The notes under the pieces are model-generated. The model was not told the DNA's origin, made no database searches, and saw only the letters and a list, made by a program, of their open reading frames with translations. Positions 4,733-12,971 of a stretch of DNA of 29,149 nucleotides are shown here, in pieces. The DNA is from a virus. A program made the position numbers and the translations under genes. Location of the stretch: positions 1-29,149 of the IMG/VR virus record IMGVR_UViG_3300027132_000116; one strand, written 5' to 3'. Positions within the stretch are counted from its first letter, which is position 1. Each line of letters starts with the position of its first letter.

Positions 4733-6667
4733 ATGTCTAAGACTATTGCAAACCCATACGAAAATTTCATTGCGTTATCCAGATATGCAAGATGGATATC
4801 AGAAGATAATCGCCGTGAGACATGGGGTGAGACAGTAGATAGATATTTTAGTTTTATGCTAAATCATTTAAAAGAAAATTATAATTACATTCCAAATGAA
4901 AAGCTTGTTGCGGAATTAAAAAATGGTGTATTTGAACGAAATGTTATGCCGTCTATGCGCTCCGTGATGACTTCAGGAGTAGCACTAGAAAGAGATAATG
5001 TTGCAGGATATAACTGTGCTTTTCTTCCCGTTGATTCACCACGTTCATTTGACGAAACAATGTATATCCTTATGTGCGGTACAGGAGTAGGGTTTTCTGT
5101 TGAGTATAAGTATATTAATAAACTTCCTGCCGTCCCAGAATCATTAGAAAAGTCGACTACAGTAATTACAGTAGAAGACTCCAAGCAAGGTTGGGCTAAA
5201 GCATACCGTGAGTTGCTAGCACTACTATGGTCTGGACAGATTCCAGCAATTGATGTTTCTAAAGTAAGACCAGCAGGTGCAAGACTTAAAACAATGGGCG
5301 GAAGATCATCAGGCCCACAACCACTTGTTAATTTATTTGATTTTACAATTGCAAAATTTAAGAGTGCTACAGGCAGAAATCTTAAGCCAATTGAATGCCA
5401 CGATATTATGTGCAAGATTGGTGAGGTAGTTGTTGTAGGCGGGGTTCGTCGCTCAGCAATGATTTCTCTTTCTAACATTAACGATATTGAGATGGCACAG
5501 GCTAAATCAGGTAACTGGTGGGAAGCCAATACACAACGTGCTTTGTCTAACAACTCTGTTGCGTACTCACGCAAGCCAGACATGGAGCAATTTATTGCAG
5601 AATGGAAATCTCTATATGATTCAAAGTCGGGAGAACGAGGTATATACAATGTGGCCGCAGCTCAAGCCCAAGCAGCCAAGTATGGAAGAAGAGATCCAGA
5701 TATACACTATGGAACTAACCCGTGCTCAGAGATTATCCTACGTCCTTATCAGTTTTGTAACCTTTCAGAAGTCGTACTACGTGAAAGTGATACAAAGAAA
5801 GAAATTGAACGCAAAGTTGAACTTGCAACAATTCTTGGAACGTGGCAGTCAACGCTTACAGACTTTAAATATCTTCGCAAGATCTGGAAAGACAATACAG
5901 AAGAAGAGCGCCTACTAGGTGTTTCTCTAACTGGACAATTCGGACACAAGTTTATGTCAGGTAAAGAAGACCTTGTTTCGCTAGAAGCTTTTTTAATGAC
6001 TCTTAGAGAATTAGCAAGAGCAAAGAATAAAGATGAGGCTGGGAAGATTGGGATTCCTGAGTCTGCTGCTATTACATGTGTAAAGCCATCAGGAACAGTA
6101 TCTCAATTGGTCGGGGTATCTTCAGGAATGCATGCTTGGCATTCTCCATATTACATTCGTACAGTTCGTGGGGCAAAAGGAGATCCTATTTCTACATTTT
6201 TAAAGGAAGTTGGAATTCCAGTAGAAGATGATGTTATGAAACCAAATGACACATACGTATTTTCATTTCCAGTAAAAGCACCAGAAGGTGCAATTGTTAG
6301 AAATGATTTAACGGCTATTGAGCACCTAAATATTTGGTTAGTTTACCAACGTGCCTGGTGCGAACACAAACCTTCAATTACAGTTTCTGTAAAAGAAGAT
6401 GAATGGATGGAAGTTGGTGCTTGGGTATATAAGCATTTTGATGAGGTCTCTGGAATTTCATTCCTGCCGCACTCAGATCACTCATACAAGCAAGCTCCAT
6501 ACCAAGAAGTAACAGAGGAAGAATACAATGCTCTTGTTGCTAAAATGCCCAAAGAAATTCGATGGGAAGATTTATCTTTTTACGAGACAGAAGATGGCAC
6601 TTCTACCAATGCTACGCTTGCCTGCAGCTCAGATGGAAACTGCGAGCTTGTGGATATTTCCGCTTAG
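4733..6667 (+). CDS. nrdJ: Class II ribonucleotide reductase, adenosylcobalamin-dependent
   Basis: The enzyme reduces ribonucleotides to deoxyribonucleotides for phage DNA synthesis, using adenosylcobalamin to make the thiyl radical. The catalytic motif NPCSEI has N329, C331 and E333, matching N406, C408 and E410 of the monomeric Lactobacillus leichmannii enzyme. C95 (AGYNCAF) and C342 (QFCNLSE, eleven residues after C331, as in the reference) would form the redox pair. The C-terminal shuttle cysteines are C631 and C637. GGVRRSAMISL (236-246) is typical of the family. At 644 residues it is about 95 shorter than the 739-residue reference, so one or more peripheral elements are reduced. It works with or without oxygen but needs cobalamin from the host. 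It forms its own transcription unit between two TGGTAGAAT promoters. Confidence 0.92.
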   Translation: MSKTIANPYENFIALSRYARWISEDNRRETWGETVDRYFSFMLNHLKENYNYIPNEKLVAELKNGVFERNVMPSMRSVMTSGVALERDNVAGYNCAFLPVDSPRSFDETMYILMCGTGVGFSVEYKYINKLPAVPESLEKSTTVITVEDSKQGWAKAYRELLALLWSGQIPAIDVSKVRPAGARLKTMGGRSSGPQPLVNLFDFTIAKFKSATGRNLKPIECHDIMCKIGEVVVVGGVRRSAMISLSNINDIEMAQAKSGNWWEANTQRALSNNSVAYSRKPDMEQFIAEWKSLYDSKSGERGIYNVAAAQAQAAKYGRRDPDIHYGTNPCSEIILRPYQFCNLSEVVLRESDTKKEIERKVELATILGTWQSTLTDFKYLRKIWKDNTEEERLLGVSLTGQFGHKFMSGKEDLVSLEAFLMTLRELARAKNKDEAGKIGIPESAAITCVKPSGTVSQLVGVSSGMHAWHSPYYIRTVRGAKGDPISTFLKEVGIPVEDDVMKPNDTYVFSFPVKAPEGAIVRNDLTAIEHLNIWLVYQRAWCEHKPSITVSVKEDEWMEVGAWVYKHFDEVSGISFLPHSDHSYKQAPYQEVTEEEYNALVAKMPKEIRWEDLSFYETEDGTSTNATLACSSDGNCELVDISA

Positions 6668-6676
6668 TGGTAGAAT
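6648..6676 (+). promoter_or_regulatory. Promoter for the holin-like gene
   Basis: The -10 TAGAAT (6671-6676) with TG extension is paired with a weak -35 TTGTGG (6648-6653) at 17 bp. It overlaps the end of the reductase gene. The leader contains a hairpin, TGGGC-ACCCC-GCCCA (6703-6717), and then GGAGATG as ribosome binding site before the ATG at 6734. The hairpin lacks a T-run and is more likely a leader element than a terminator. Confidence 0.5.
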
Positions 6677-6733
6677 TATAGTATTGGGTAAAACCAAAAT
6701 TCTGGGCACCCCGCCCAAAATGGAGATGATAAA

Positions 6734-6976
6734 ATGGCTATCAAAAAATTTGATAAAGCTGATTTAAATAAAGATGGGAAAGTAACTATGCAAGAACAAA
6801 TCTTAGCAGCACTAGGAACTTACGGAAGAGCATTTTTGGCAGCAGCCACGGCTCTATATATGACTGGAAATACTAATCCAAAAGATTTAATTGCGGCTGG
6901 CGTAGCAGCAGTTGCTCCAGTAATCCTAAAGGCATTAAGCCCAAGCAACAAAGAATTTGGATTTACAAGCAAGTAA
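6734..6976 (+). CDS. Putative holin with an N-terminal EF-hand loop
   Basis: The 80-residue protein has a hydrophobic segment AALGTYGRAFLAAATALYM (25-43) and a second one (LIAAGVAAVAPVILKAL, about 52-68), separated by a polar turn, then a polar tail; this recalls r1t-type two-span holins, which open the membrane for lysis. The N-terminus contains a textbook calcium-binding loop, DLNKDGKVTMQE (10-21), with acids at 1, 5 and 12 and Gly at 6. An EF-hand ahead of a holin-like body is unusual. A small membrane-linked structural protein is the alternative. It follows the reductase, has its own promoter and is followed by a terminator-like hairpin. Confidence 0.6.
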   Translation: MAIKKFDKADLNKDGKVTMQEQILAALGTYGRAFLAAATALYMTGNTNPKDLIAAGVAAVAPVILKALSPSNKEFGFTSK

Positions 6977-6999
6977 TTTAATTATTACTGTTAGGATAG

Positions 7000-7029
7000 C
7001 TCCTGTGCTAAAATAAGCATAGGAGTTTT
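7000..7029 (+). terminator. Terminator-like hairpin after the holin-like gene
   Basis: CTCCTGTGCT (7000-7009) pairs with AGCATAGGAG (7016-7025) over 10 bp including one G-U pair, around the loop AAAATA, and is followed by TTTT. It probably ends the holin transcript. The loop region also reads TAAAAT (7009-7014) and could act as a weak -10 box for the tail genes; the ribosome binding site of the next gene (TAGGAG) lies just downstream. Confidence 0.6.
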
Positions 7030-7050
7030 CCTATTTAGGAGTACTATAAA

Positions 7051-7398
7051 ATGGCAGGGCAAAAGAATTTCGAAGTGGATCAAAATGCCACATTTTCATT
7101 TATTGTTGAGTATAAAGACAATAGTGGACTACCTGTTGACCTAACAGGCTCAACAGCTAAGATGCAGGTAAGAGATACAAAAGGCGGAACTAAATTAGCT
7201 TTTAGTTTAACATCACCCGCAGGCGGAATTACAATAACCCCCCTACTTGGCAAACTAACTATTAAAATGACTCCCACACAAACTAATAAATTGTTCTATC
7301 CAAAATCATCTTATGACATTATGTTAACCGACTCCAATGCAAACAAGATTAAATTGATAGAAGGATTTATAACACTTAGTAGATCGGTGACAATATAA
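7051..7398 (+). CDS. Virion structural protein, beta-sandwich, BppU-N-like
   Basis: The 115-residue protein is rich in beta strands and follows a pattern seen at the start of tail-fibre or baseplate clusters: FEVDQNATFSFIVEYKDNSG, then PVDLTGSTAKMQVRD and a C-terminal YPKSSYDIMLTDSN before a last strand. This resembles small Ig-like modules such as the N-terminal part of baseplate BppU proteins. It likely connects fibres to the tail. TAGGAG is its ribosome binding site, and its TAA overlaps the next ATG (TAATG). The family link is by pattern only. Confidence 0.6.
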   Translation: MAGQKNFEVDQNATFSFIVEYKDNSGLPVDLTGSTAKMQVRDTKGGTKLAFSLTSPAGGITITPLLGKLTIKMTPTQTNKLFYPKSSYDIMLTDSNANKIKLIEGFITLSRSVTI

Positions 7399-7835
7399 TG
7401 GTAGAAACAATTATAGTAACGGTTCCAAATAATGAAGTTATAGTTTCTTCCCCAGGCCCACAAGGCCCAAGAGGAAAAAGCATACTTAATGGAATAGGTA
7501 GTCCCGCAGAAAATTTTGGCCTTGAAGGAGATTTTTACTACGATAAAAGTACAACAAGGTTTTATGGGCCAAAGCCAACAGACCTAACTTGGGCTGGAGC
7601 AACTAATTACCTTCTAAACATGACTTTAGAGTATTCCTGGGAACTTACACAAGTAACTGGGCCAGTATCTGGAGTGTATTCTGTAGAGATTAATCATAAC
7701 CTAGGAATGAAACCCAATGTTACGATAAAATCAAGCGCAGGCGACGTTTTAGAAACAGGAATAGATTATAATAGTAGTAACAAAATAACACTGACAATGG
7801 CTCAACCATTCTCAGGGACAGCGTACCTGTCTTAA
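7398..7835 (+). CDS. Short tail-fibre protein with collagen-like start
   Basis: The 145-residue protein has a short collagen-type stretch, PGPQGPRGKS (19-28), then a module also found in three later genes (EGDFYYDKSTTRFYGP: small residue, aromatic pair, 'YYD....YYG' pattern). Its C-terminal beta domain begins at INHNLGMKPNVTI (98-110) and is similar to the end of the next gene (HNLG start, ITLT near the end). It is likely a short fibre or fibre connector, trimeric through the collagen-like part. The proline-rich stretch is one possible target of prolyl hydroxylation. Confidence 0.7.
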   Translation: MVETIIVTVPNNEVIVSSPGPQGPRGKSILNGIGSPAENFGLEGDFYYDKSTTRFYGPKPTDLTWAGATNYLLNMTLEYSWELTQVTGPVSGVYSVEINHNLGMKPNVTIKSSAGDVLETGIDYNSSNKITLTMAQPFSGTAYLS

Positions 7836-7847
7836 GGGAGTTAGCAA

Positions 7848-9257
7848 ATGGCAAGAAAATTTTTAGTTAGCGTTGATCTCAATAAGAATGAGCTTCTCAA
7901 TGCCAGAATCCAAAACCTTGGAGCTGCACCATCTAGCCCAGTAACTGGACAGATTTACTACGATACATCAAATCAAACGATGTACTACTACAATGGATTG
8001 TCATCACCAGATGGCCCATGGATGCCTATGTCTGGATCAACGGAAGTTATCCAAGATGTTATTGGCTCATCCGTAGTTGCAGGTACAGCATTAACATCAA
8101 CTTATAACGATGCCGCTGGAACAACAACATTAAAATTAAATGACACAGCCGTAACAGCTGGCTCATATGGCTCAACAGTTAAAATTCCTACATTTACAGT
8201 AGATGCTCAAGGTCGTTTGACTGCCGCAAGCGAAGTAGATGTAGCAACAGTACTTACAGTTAACGGAGACACTGGAACAACTGGTATTTCTCTATTAACA
8301 GAAGGATTACAAGTATCAGGCGGAGAAGGAATTGATGTTGTTGTAACAGACAATACAGTTACAGTATCTGCAGAAGATGCAACTTCATCAAACAAGGGTG
8401 TTGCAAGTTTTGATGCAATAGATTTTACAGCTACAGCAGGAAATATAACTTTAAACGCTGAGCGTGTACAAGACATTGTTGGAGGAATGATTGATTCTAA
8501 TACAGAGTCAGGAATTTCAGTAACGTACGATGATGTAAATGGAAAATTAGACTTTAATGTAGCAGATCCAATTATTACTCTTTCAGGAGATATAAACGGT
8601 TCTGCAACAATGACAAACCTAGGTGATGTAACAATCACAACAACTATCCAGCCAAACTCCGTAGCCCTCGGAGATGACACAACTGGAGCATATATTGCAA
8701 CAGTTGCTGGAACAGCAAATGAGGTAACAGTATCTGGTTCAGGTGGAGAAACAGCAGCAATTACAATTGGTTTGCCAGATGACGTAACAATTACTAACAA
8801 CCTTACAATTGGCGGTAACTTAAACGTAACTGGAACAATTAACTCAGTAAGCACCACTCAGGTAAATATTGTTGATAATAAGATTAATCTTAATACCGAC
8901 TTTACAGGAGCACCAACAGTAGATGCTGGTATAAGAGTAGAGCGTGGAACATCTGCTGACGTAGAAGTTCTATGGAATGAAACCTCAGACCAATGGACAC
9001 TTACAAATGATGGCACAAATTATCATGAGATTGTACGTAAATGGAAGTCTGACATTACAACAACAGAGGTTGCTCCTTATACATTTACAGCAACCCACAA
9101 TCTTGGTACAAGAGACGTAACTGTTGCAGTGTATTCAAATTCTTCACCATTTGCAGAAGTTGAAGTAGATGTTGATCATACATCACCAAACGCAGTGACC
9201 CTAACATTTGCAATCGCACCGACAGCTGGAGCATATAGAGTCGTAATTACTGGATAA
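7848..9257 (+). CDS. Tail-fibre protein
   Basis: The 469-residue fibre starts MARKFLVSVDLNKNELLNAR, followed by APSSPVTGQIYYDTSNQTMY, the 'P..G.IYYD....YYNG' module shared by several genes here. The middle is low-complexity beta material rich in T, V, A, G and D, with the tail-fibre phrase IPTFTVDAQGRLTAA. The C-terminus (from THNLGTRDV) is a beta domain similar to that of the preceding protein. No enzyme motif is visible. It should be an elongated, probably trimeric fibre reaching towards the host surface. AAGGGAG lies upstream as ribosome binding site. Confidence 0.8.
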   Translation: MARKFLVSVDLNKNELLNARIQNLGAAPSSPVTGQIYYDTSNQTMYYYNGLSSPDGPWMPMSGSTEVIQDVIGSSVVAGTALTSTYNDAAGTTTLKLNDTAVTAGSYGSTVKIPTFTVDAQGRLTAASEVDVATVLTVNGDTGTTGISLLTEGLQVSGGEGIDVVVTDNTVTVSAEDATSSNKGVASFDAIDFTATAGNITLNAERVQDIVGGMIDSNTESGISVTYDDVNGKLDFNVADPIITLSGDINGSATMTNLGDVTITTTIQPNSVALGDDTTGAYIATVAGTANEVTVSGSGGETAAITIGLPDDVTITNNLTIGGNLNVTGTINSVSTTQVNIVDNKINLNTDFTGAPTVDAGIRVERGTSADVEVLWNETSDQWTLTNDGTNYHEIVRKWKSDITTTEVAPYTFTATHNLGTRDVTVAVYSNSSPFAEVEVDVDHTSPNAVTLTFAIAPTAGAYRVVITG

Positions 9258-9267
9258 GGAGAGCTAA

Positions 9268-9570
9268 GTGTCTGTAAGAAGATTAGTTCCGCTACACGCA
9301 GTAGTGCTTGATTCAGATCCAATCAATTCTAGAATTGGTGACCTGTATTATAATAGCGTTGAAAATGCTTTAAAGTTTTATGACGGTGCTGCCTGGAATT
9401 TAGTTGGCGGCGGAGCAATAACTGGATTACTTGATCACGTACATACATACGACGGAGATGTTTATTCTGTTAGCGCAAACGAAATAGCTTCAGATGGATT
9501 AATTGATGGTGGAACTCCTTCAACAGTCTTTGCAGATTTGCCAAAAAATATTGACGGAGGAACACCATAA
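9268..9570 (+). CDS. Small fibre-connector protein, GTG start
   Basis: The 100-residue protein starts at GTG with AAGGAGAG just upstream. It contains the shared module IGDLYYNSVENALKFYDGAAW (23-43 region) and a His/Asp-rich part (LDHVHTYDGDVYS). It ends DGGTPSTVFADLPKNIDGGTP-like, with IDGGTP as its last residues. The protein from 14897 has the same design (ending YIDGGGA) and, like this one, is fused by TAATG to a long fibre gene. It probably links or caps that fibre. No catalytic motif is seen. Confidence 0.7.
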   Translation: MSVRRLVPLHAVVLDSDPINSRIGDLYYNSVENALKFYDGAAWNLVGGGAITGLLDHVHTYDGDVYSVSANEIASDGLIDGGTPSTVFADLPKNIDGGTP

Positions 9571-11369
9571 TGCCTGCTAAAATTAAGATAAGAAGAGGAA
9601 CCTCCAGTCAGTGGGCATCATCTACTAATATTTTAGATCAAGGCGAACTAGGATATGATATATCTACAAAGCTAATTAAGATTGGCGACGGATCATCTTT
9701 ATGGGCTAGCCTACAACCAGTAAATAAATTTGAAATTCAAGAACTTGCACAAGATGCTATATATGAAGCATTAACTAATTTTGTAGCAACTGGACAAAAT
9801 ATAACTGCCACATATAATGATTCAAGCAATACAATGACTTTGGACACAGGCACAAATGTAGTCCTTATTACTAATTTAAATACCGCAATTTCAACTGAAG
9901 TTTCTAATAGAAATACAGCAATTGCAACTGCTAAGTCTGAAGCAATTTCAGCTTCCGCCACAGATGCCACTACAAAGGCTACAGCGGCTCAATCAGCAGC
10001 AGCAACAGATGCAACTACTAAAGTAGCAGCAGAAGCAACCCTTCGGGTATCAGGCGACGCAGCTTCTGTATCTACAGCAGCAGCAGATGCAACTACTAAG
10101 GTGGCAGCAGAAGCAGCCCTTCGAGTATCAGGCGACGCAGCCTCAGTTGCAACCGCAGCCACAGATGCAACTACTAAGGTCGCAGCAGAAGCAGCCCTTC
10201 GAGTATCAGGCGACGCAGCCTCAGTTGCAACCGCAGCAGCAGATGCAACTACAAAAGCAGGTGCTGCATTAACTTCAGCAAATAGCTACACAGATACAGC
10301 CGTCTCATCTTTAGGAAATACTGCAGCAACAACATATGTTCTTCTTTCAGACGTTGGAAATATAGATGGCGTTGCATCGCTAGACGGAACTGGAAAAATC
10401 CCAGACACAGAAATTCCAGCAGGCATTGCAAGAGATACAGAAGTTACAACAGCTATTTCAACAGCTATTAACACTCTTATTAATTCAGCCCCAGGCACAC
10501 TAGACACATTAGGTGAAATTGCTACAGCTATGGCTACTAGTGATTCTGCTGCAGCAGCCTTAGTAACTGCAGTTAATTTAAAGGCCCCTATTGCTTCACC
10601 AACCTTTACTGGTACAGTAAGCGGAATTACAAAAGATATGGTCGGCCTTGCAAATGCAGACAATACAACAGATGCTAATAAGCCAGTTTCAACTGCTACA
10701 CAAACAGCACTAGACTTAAAATTAAATTTGGCAGAACCTTCAGTAGATTATTACGTAAGCAATTCAGGAACTGGCGGATATCTTGTAAATGGAGTCTTGA
10801 ATGGAACAATTAATTTTGTAAAAGGCAAAAAATATAGAATTATTGTAAATGCAGTAGGCCACCCATTTTGGATACAAACATCATATGGAGCATACAACCC
10901 AGCAGATGTTTATTCTACGGGAGTAACAAATGCTGGAACAGATAGTGGATCAATATTAGTAGAACTTCCTTTATCAGCACCAGATGATTTATACTACGCA
11001 TGCCAGTATCACTCTACAATGAAAGGAACAATTAATTCTAAGCCTGACGAGCTTTTAGACTATGCAACCTCTTCAGCAGCAACTGCTTACACTATAACCT
11101 CTGCAAATTCCGCTAAGACAACAGAGTTTACTGCAACAACAGATGTGACAATTACAATACCATCTGACCCATCTAATACAACTTGGCCGATTGGTACTTC
11201 TCTTGAATTAAGACAGATGGGAGTAGGCAGACTTATATTCTCCGCAACATCCCCCGCAACAATTGTTTCAACAGATGGATATTTAAAAACAAGAACACAA
11301 TATTCCTCAGCATTTTTAGAAAAAAGAGCTTCAAACGCATGGATACTAACTGGAGATATTGACGCATAA
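9570..11369 (+). CDS. Long tail fibre with coiled-coil repeats and cupredoxin-like domain
   Basis: The 599-residue protein begins with a fibre N-terminal signature, IKIRRGTSSQWASS...GELGYD, also present in the 15370 fibre. Residues 146-223 are three 26-residue Ala-rich repeats (TDATTKVAAEAALRVSGDAA type). Next come DGTGKIPDTEIPAG and FTGTVSGITKDMVGLANADN phrases typical of fibre shafts. Residues about 400-495 look like a cupredoxin: H431 in VGHPFWIQ, and C478, H481 and M484 in YYACQYHSTMKG, the order of type 1 copper ligands. The C-terminal beta domain (to GDIDA) resembles the end of the 21434 protein. Its start and stop overlap neighbours as TAATG. Confidence 0.82.
   Translation: MPAKIKIRRGTSSQWASSTNILDQGELGYDISTKLIKIGDGSSLWASLQPVNKFEIQELAQDAIYEALTNFVATGQNITATYNDSSNTMTLDTGTNVVLITNLNTAISTEVSNRNTAIATAKSEAISASATDATTKATAAQSAAATDATTKVAAEATLRVSGDAASVSTAAADATTKVAAEAALRVSGDAASVATAATDATTKVAAEAALRVSGDAASVATAAADATTKAGAALTSANSYTDTAVSSLGNTAATTYVLLSDVGNIDGVASLDGTGKIPDTEIPAGIARDTEVTTAISTAINTLINSAPGTLDTLGEIATAMATSDSAAAALVTAVNLKAPIASPTFTGTVSGITKDMVGLANADNTTDANKPVSTATQTALDLKLNLAEPSVDYYVSNSGTGGYLVNGVLNGTINFVKGKKYRIIVNAVGHPFWIQTSYGAYNPADVYSTGVTNAGTDSGSILVELPLSAPDDLYYACQYHSTMKGTINSKPDELLDYATSSAATAYTITSANSAKTTEFTATTDVTITIPSDPSNTTWPIGTSLELRQMGVGRLIFSATSPATIVSTDGYLKTRTQYSSAFLEKRASNAWILTGDIDA
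10005..10238 (+). repeat. Three 78-bp tandem repeats in fibre gene
   Basis: Near-identical 78-bp units begin at 10005, 10083 and 10161 and encode 26-residue Ala-rich, probably coiled-coil, segments. Nearly the same DNA unit occurs three times in the fibre gene from 15370 (16036-16269), so the two genes can recombine and the copy number can change. Confidence 0.95.
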
Positions 11370-12745
11370 TGTCAAGACCAAGAGCAAGAAGAAGAAAAGT
11401 AGCCGTAGTCTCATCAAGACTAAAAGGATTTTTATCATTTCAAGAACTTTTTCAAAGCGGATTAAGAAACGGCTGGAAAGTTGTAAGATCTGGTTGGTCT
11501 GCGGGATCGGGTGCAGTTTCCGCATCAAACCCAACACAATATCCTTTATTGTCTACAACAATGTCAAAGACAAATGTCACAATAGAAATTACAGAGCCAG
11601 GTATTGGTACAGGCGCAGCACTTTGGGTTACTGACTCAGGTAACTGGTATGGAGTTGTAACATCTCAAGAAGTTTCGTCAGGAACGGGTAATTGCGGCAC
11701 ATACTCTGCAATAAATAATTGTGGATATACAAATCCATGTGTAGCAACAGGCGGATTTTATACTAATAGTGGGTACGAAGATTTTGGATATCAATGTATT
11801 AACACATCAACATACTCATGGAACGGAAACCCTGCAAGTTACGGAAACTATAGTTGTTCTTGCCCAAATGCTAATAACTGTGCATTTGGATATGTTGCTT
11901 CTGGAAACTATTCTCTTTCTTATTGTGCAAATATTTCATATAGCGCAAACTATTGTGGATATTATACTCAAGCACATCAATACTATGATAATTGTAAAAC
12001 TGGAGGAAATTGTGTAGCAACAGGAGGAAACTGTAGAACCTATGGAAACTGTTTAGTTTATGGTAGCTACTATATCTCTTGTTGCAAAGCTTATAATACA
12101 TACAATTCTTGTGCCTATACAAATCCATGCGTAGGTGGATATATTTATTGGACAACTCAAGAGTCACTTGCTCCTTGTTGTGCTCTAGGATACACTGCAG
12201 ATTACGTAGCAAGTAACTGTGCAACTGGAAGCCCATCAACAAATAACGCTTGTGGATACTGTGGCACTATAGAAGCACAACCTGCTGGATCAGTAACAAA
12301 TAATTGTAGTTGCTGCGGCAGAACAGCGCAAGACATTCGTTTAGTCCTTTACCCACAAGACAGCTATAACCCTTGCGGAGCTGGAGGAAACTGCGTTCAA
12401 ACTGGTGGAAATTGCACAAGTTATCAAGACACTTATCCTAGAAAAATTAAAATATTTAAATACGCATCAAACGTATTAACTGAGGTTGCTTCACAAACTT
12501 TAGACTCATTAACTTCTTATCCCGTTATTAGATCTTTAAAGATTATAGTAACTAATGCAGTAAAAGGCGGATCAACTGCTACAATAACAACAAAAACATA
12601 TTCAGATACCTTATTTACAAATCAAATAGGTTCTGATTTTATACACCAGGCAACAGGATTGAAAGTTAATACCAATTACGGTATAATTGCTAATCCAAGC
12701 GCTTACAATCAAAATATATCAGTACAAAAAATACTAATCTCTTAA
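11369..12745 (+). CDS. Virion adhesin with a 28-cysteine insertion
   Basis: The 458-residue protein has a basic start (MSRPRARRRKV), then a beta-rich segment (to about residue 100) and a beta-rich C-terminus (about 355-458, from RKIKIFKY). Together these could form one split lectin-like beta-sandwich. Between them, residues 109-349 contain all 28 cysteines of the protein in a matrix of Tyr, Asn, Gly, Ser and Ala, with repeated short phrases: YTNPC twice, TGGNC three times, GGNC, plus CC and CSC clusters. No standard zinc-finger, EGF or CFEM spacing is obvious. An extracellular disulfide-bonded receptor-binding insertion is likely; metal binding is the alternative. It starts at TAATG with the preceding fibre, so it may be that fibre's tip or partner. 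Confidence 0.7.
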   Translation: MSRPRARRRKVAVVSSRLKGFLSFQELFQSGLRNGWKVVRSGWSAGSGAVSASNPTQYPLLSTTMSKTNVTIEITEPGIGTGAALWVTDSGNWYGVVTSQEVSSGTGNCGTYSAINNCGYTNPCVATGGFYTNSGYEDFGYQCINTSTYSWNGNPASYGNYSCSCPNANNCAFGYVASGNYSLSYCANISYSANYCGYYTQAHQYYDNCKTGGNCVATGGNCRTYGNCLVYGSYYISCCKAYNTYNSCAYTNPCVGGYIYWTTQESLAPCCALGYTADYVASNCATGSPSTNNACGYCGTIEAQPAGSVTNNCSCCGRTAQDIRLVLYPQDSYNPCGAGGNCVQTGGNCTSYQDTYPRKIKIFKYASNVLTEVASQTLDSLTSYPVIRSLKIIVTNAVKGGSTATITTKTYSDTLFTNQIGSDFIHQATGLKVNTNYGIIANPSAYNQNISVQKILIS

Positions 12746-12758
12746 AGGGGGGCAAGAA

Positions 12759-12971
12759 ATGACAATAGAAATTCCACAATGGACATTTGTAACTAAAGAA
12801 GAAGAAGCTACAAAAGTTAGATTTGCAATATGTGTAGATGACACAGTTCAGCAAATCATGGAAGTTAATTTAGCACAAGCTGCGCTATGGGTATTAAACC
12901 CAGTAGTAGTACGATGCAACGATTTAGCTACACCAGGAGATTCTCGAGCAGATGCAGTAGCAGGTCTGTAA
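12759..12971 (+). CDS. Small hypothetical virion-associated protein, 70 aa
   Basis: The 70-residue protein has a central pattern KVRFAICVDDTVQQIMEVN (19-37), a beta strand, tight turn and strand. This resembles KIFTLALVIDNEVVDIMRTE in the protein from 13671. Both are followed directly by a DUF6065-like gene, so they look like copies of one two-gene module. AAAGGGGGG is the ribosome binding site. No function is known to me. Confidence 0.65.
   Translation: MTIEIPQWTFVTKEEEATKVRFAICVDDTVQQIMEVNLAQAALWVLNPVVVRCNDLATPGDSRADAVAGL

Noticed and set aside
4885-5649. 254-codon antisense frame inside the reductase gene
   Set aside because: The plus-strand frame has all class II reductase motifs; the antisense frame has no start signal or family.
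11346-11537. Minus-strand Leu-rich frame at the start of the Cys-rich adhesin gene
   Set aside because: It is a shadow over a TAATG gene junction with no initiation signals.
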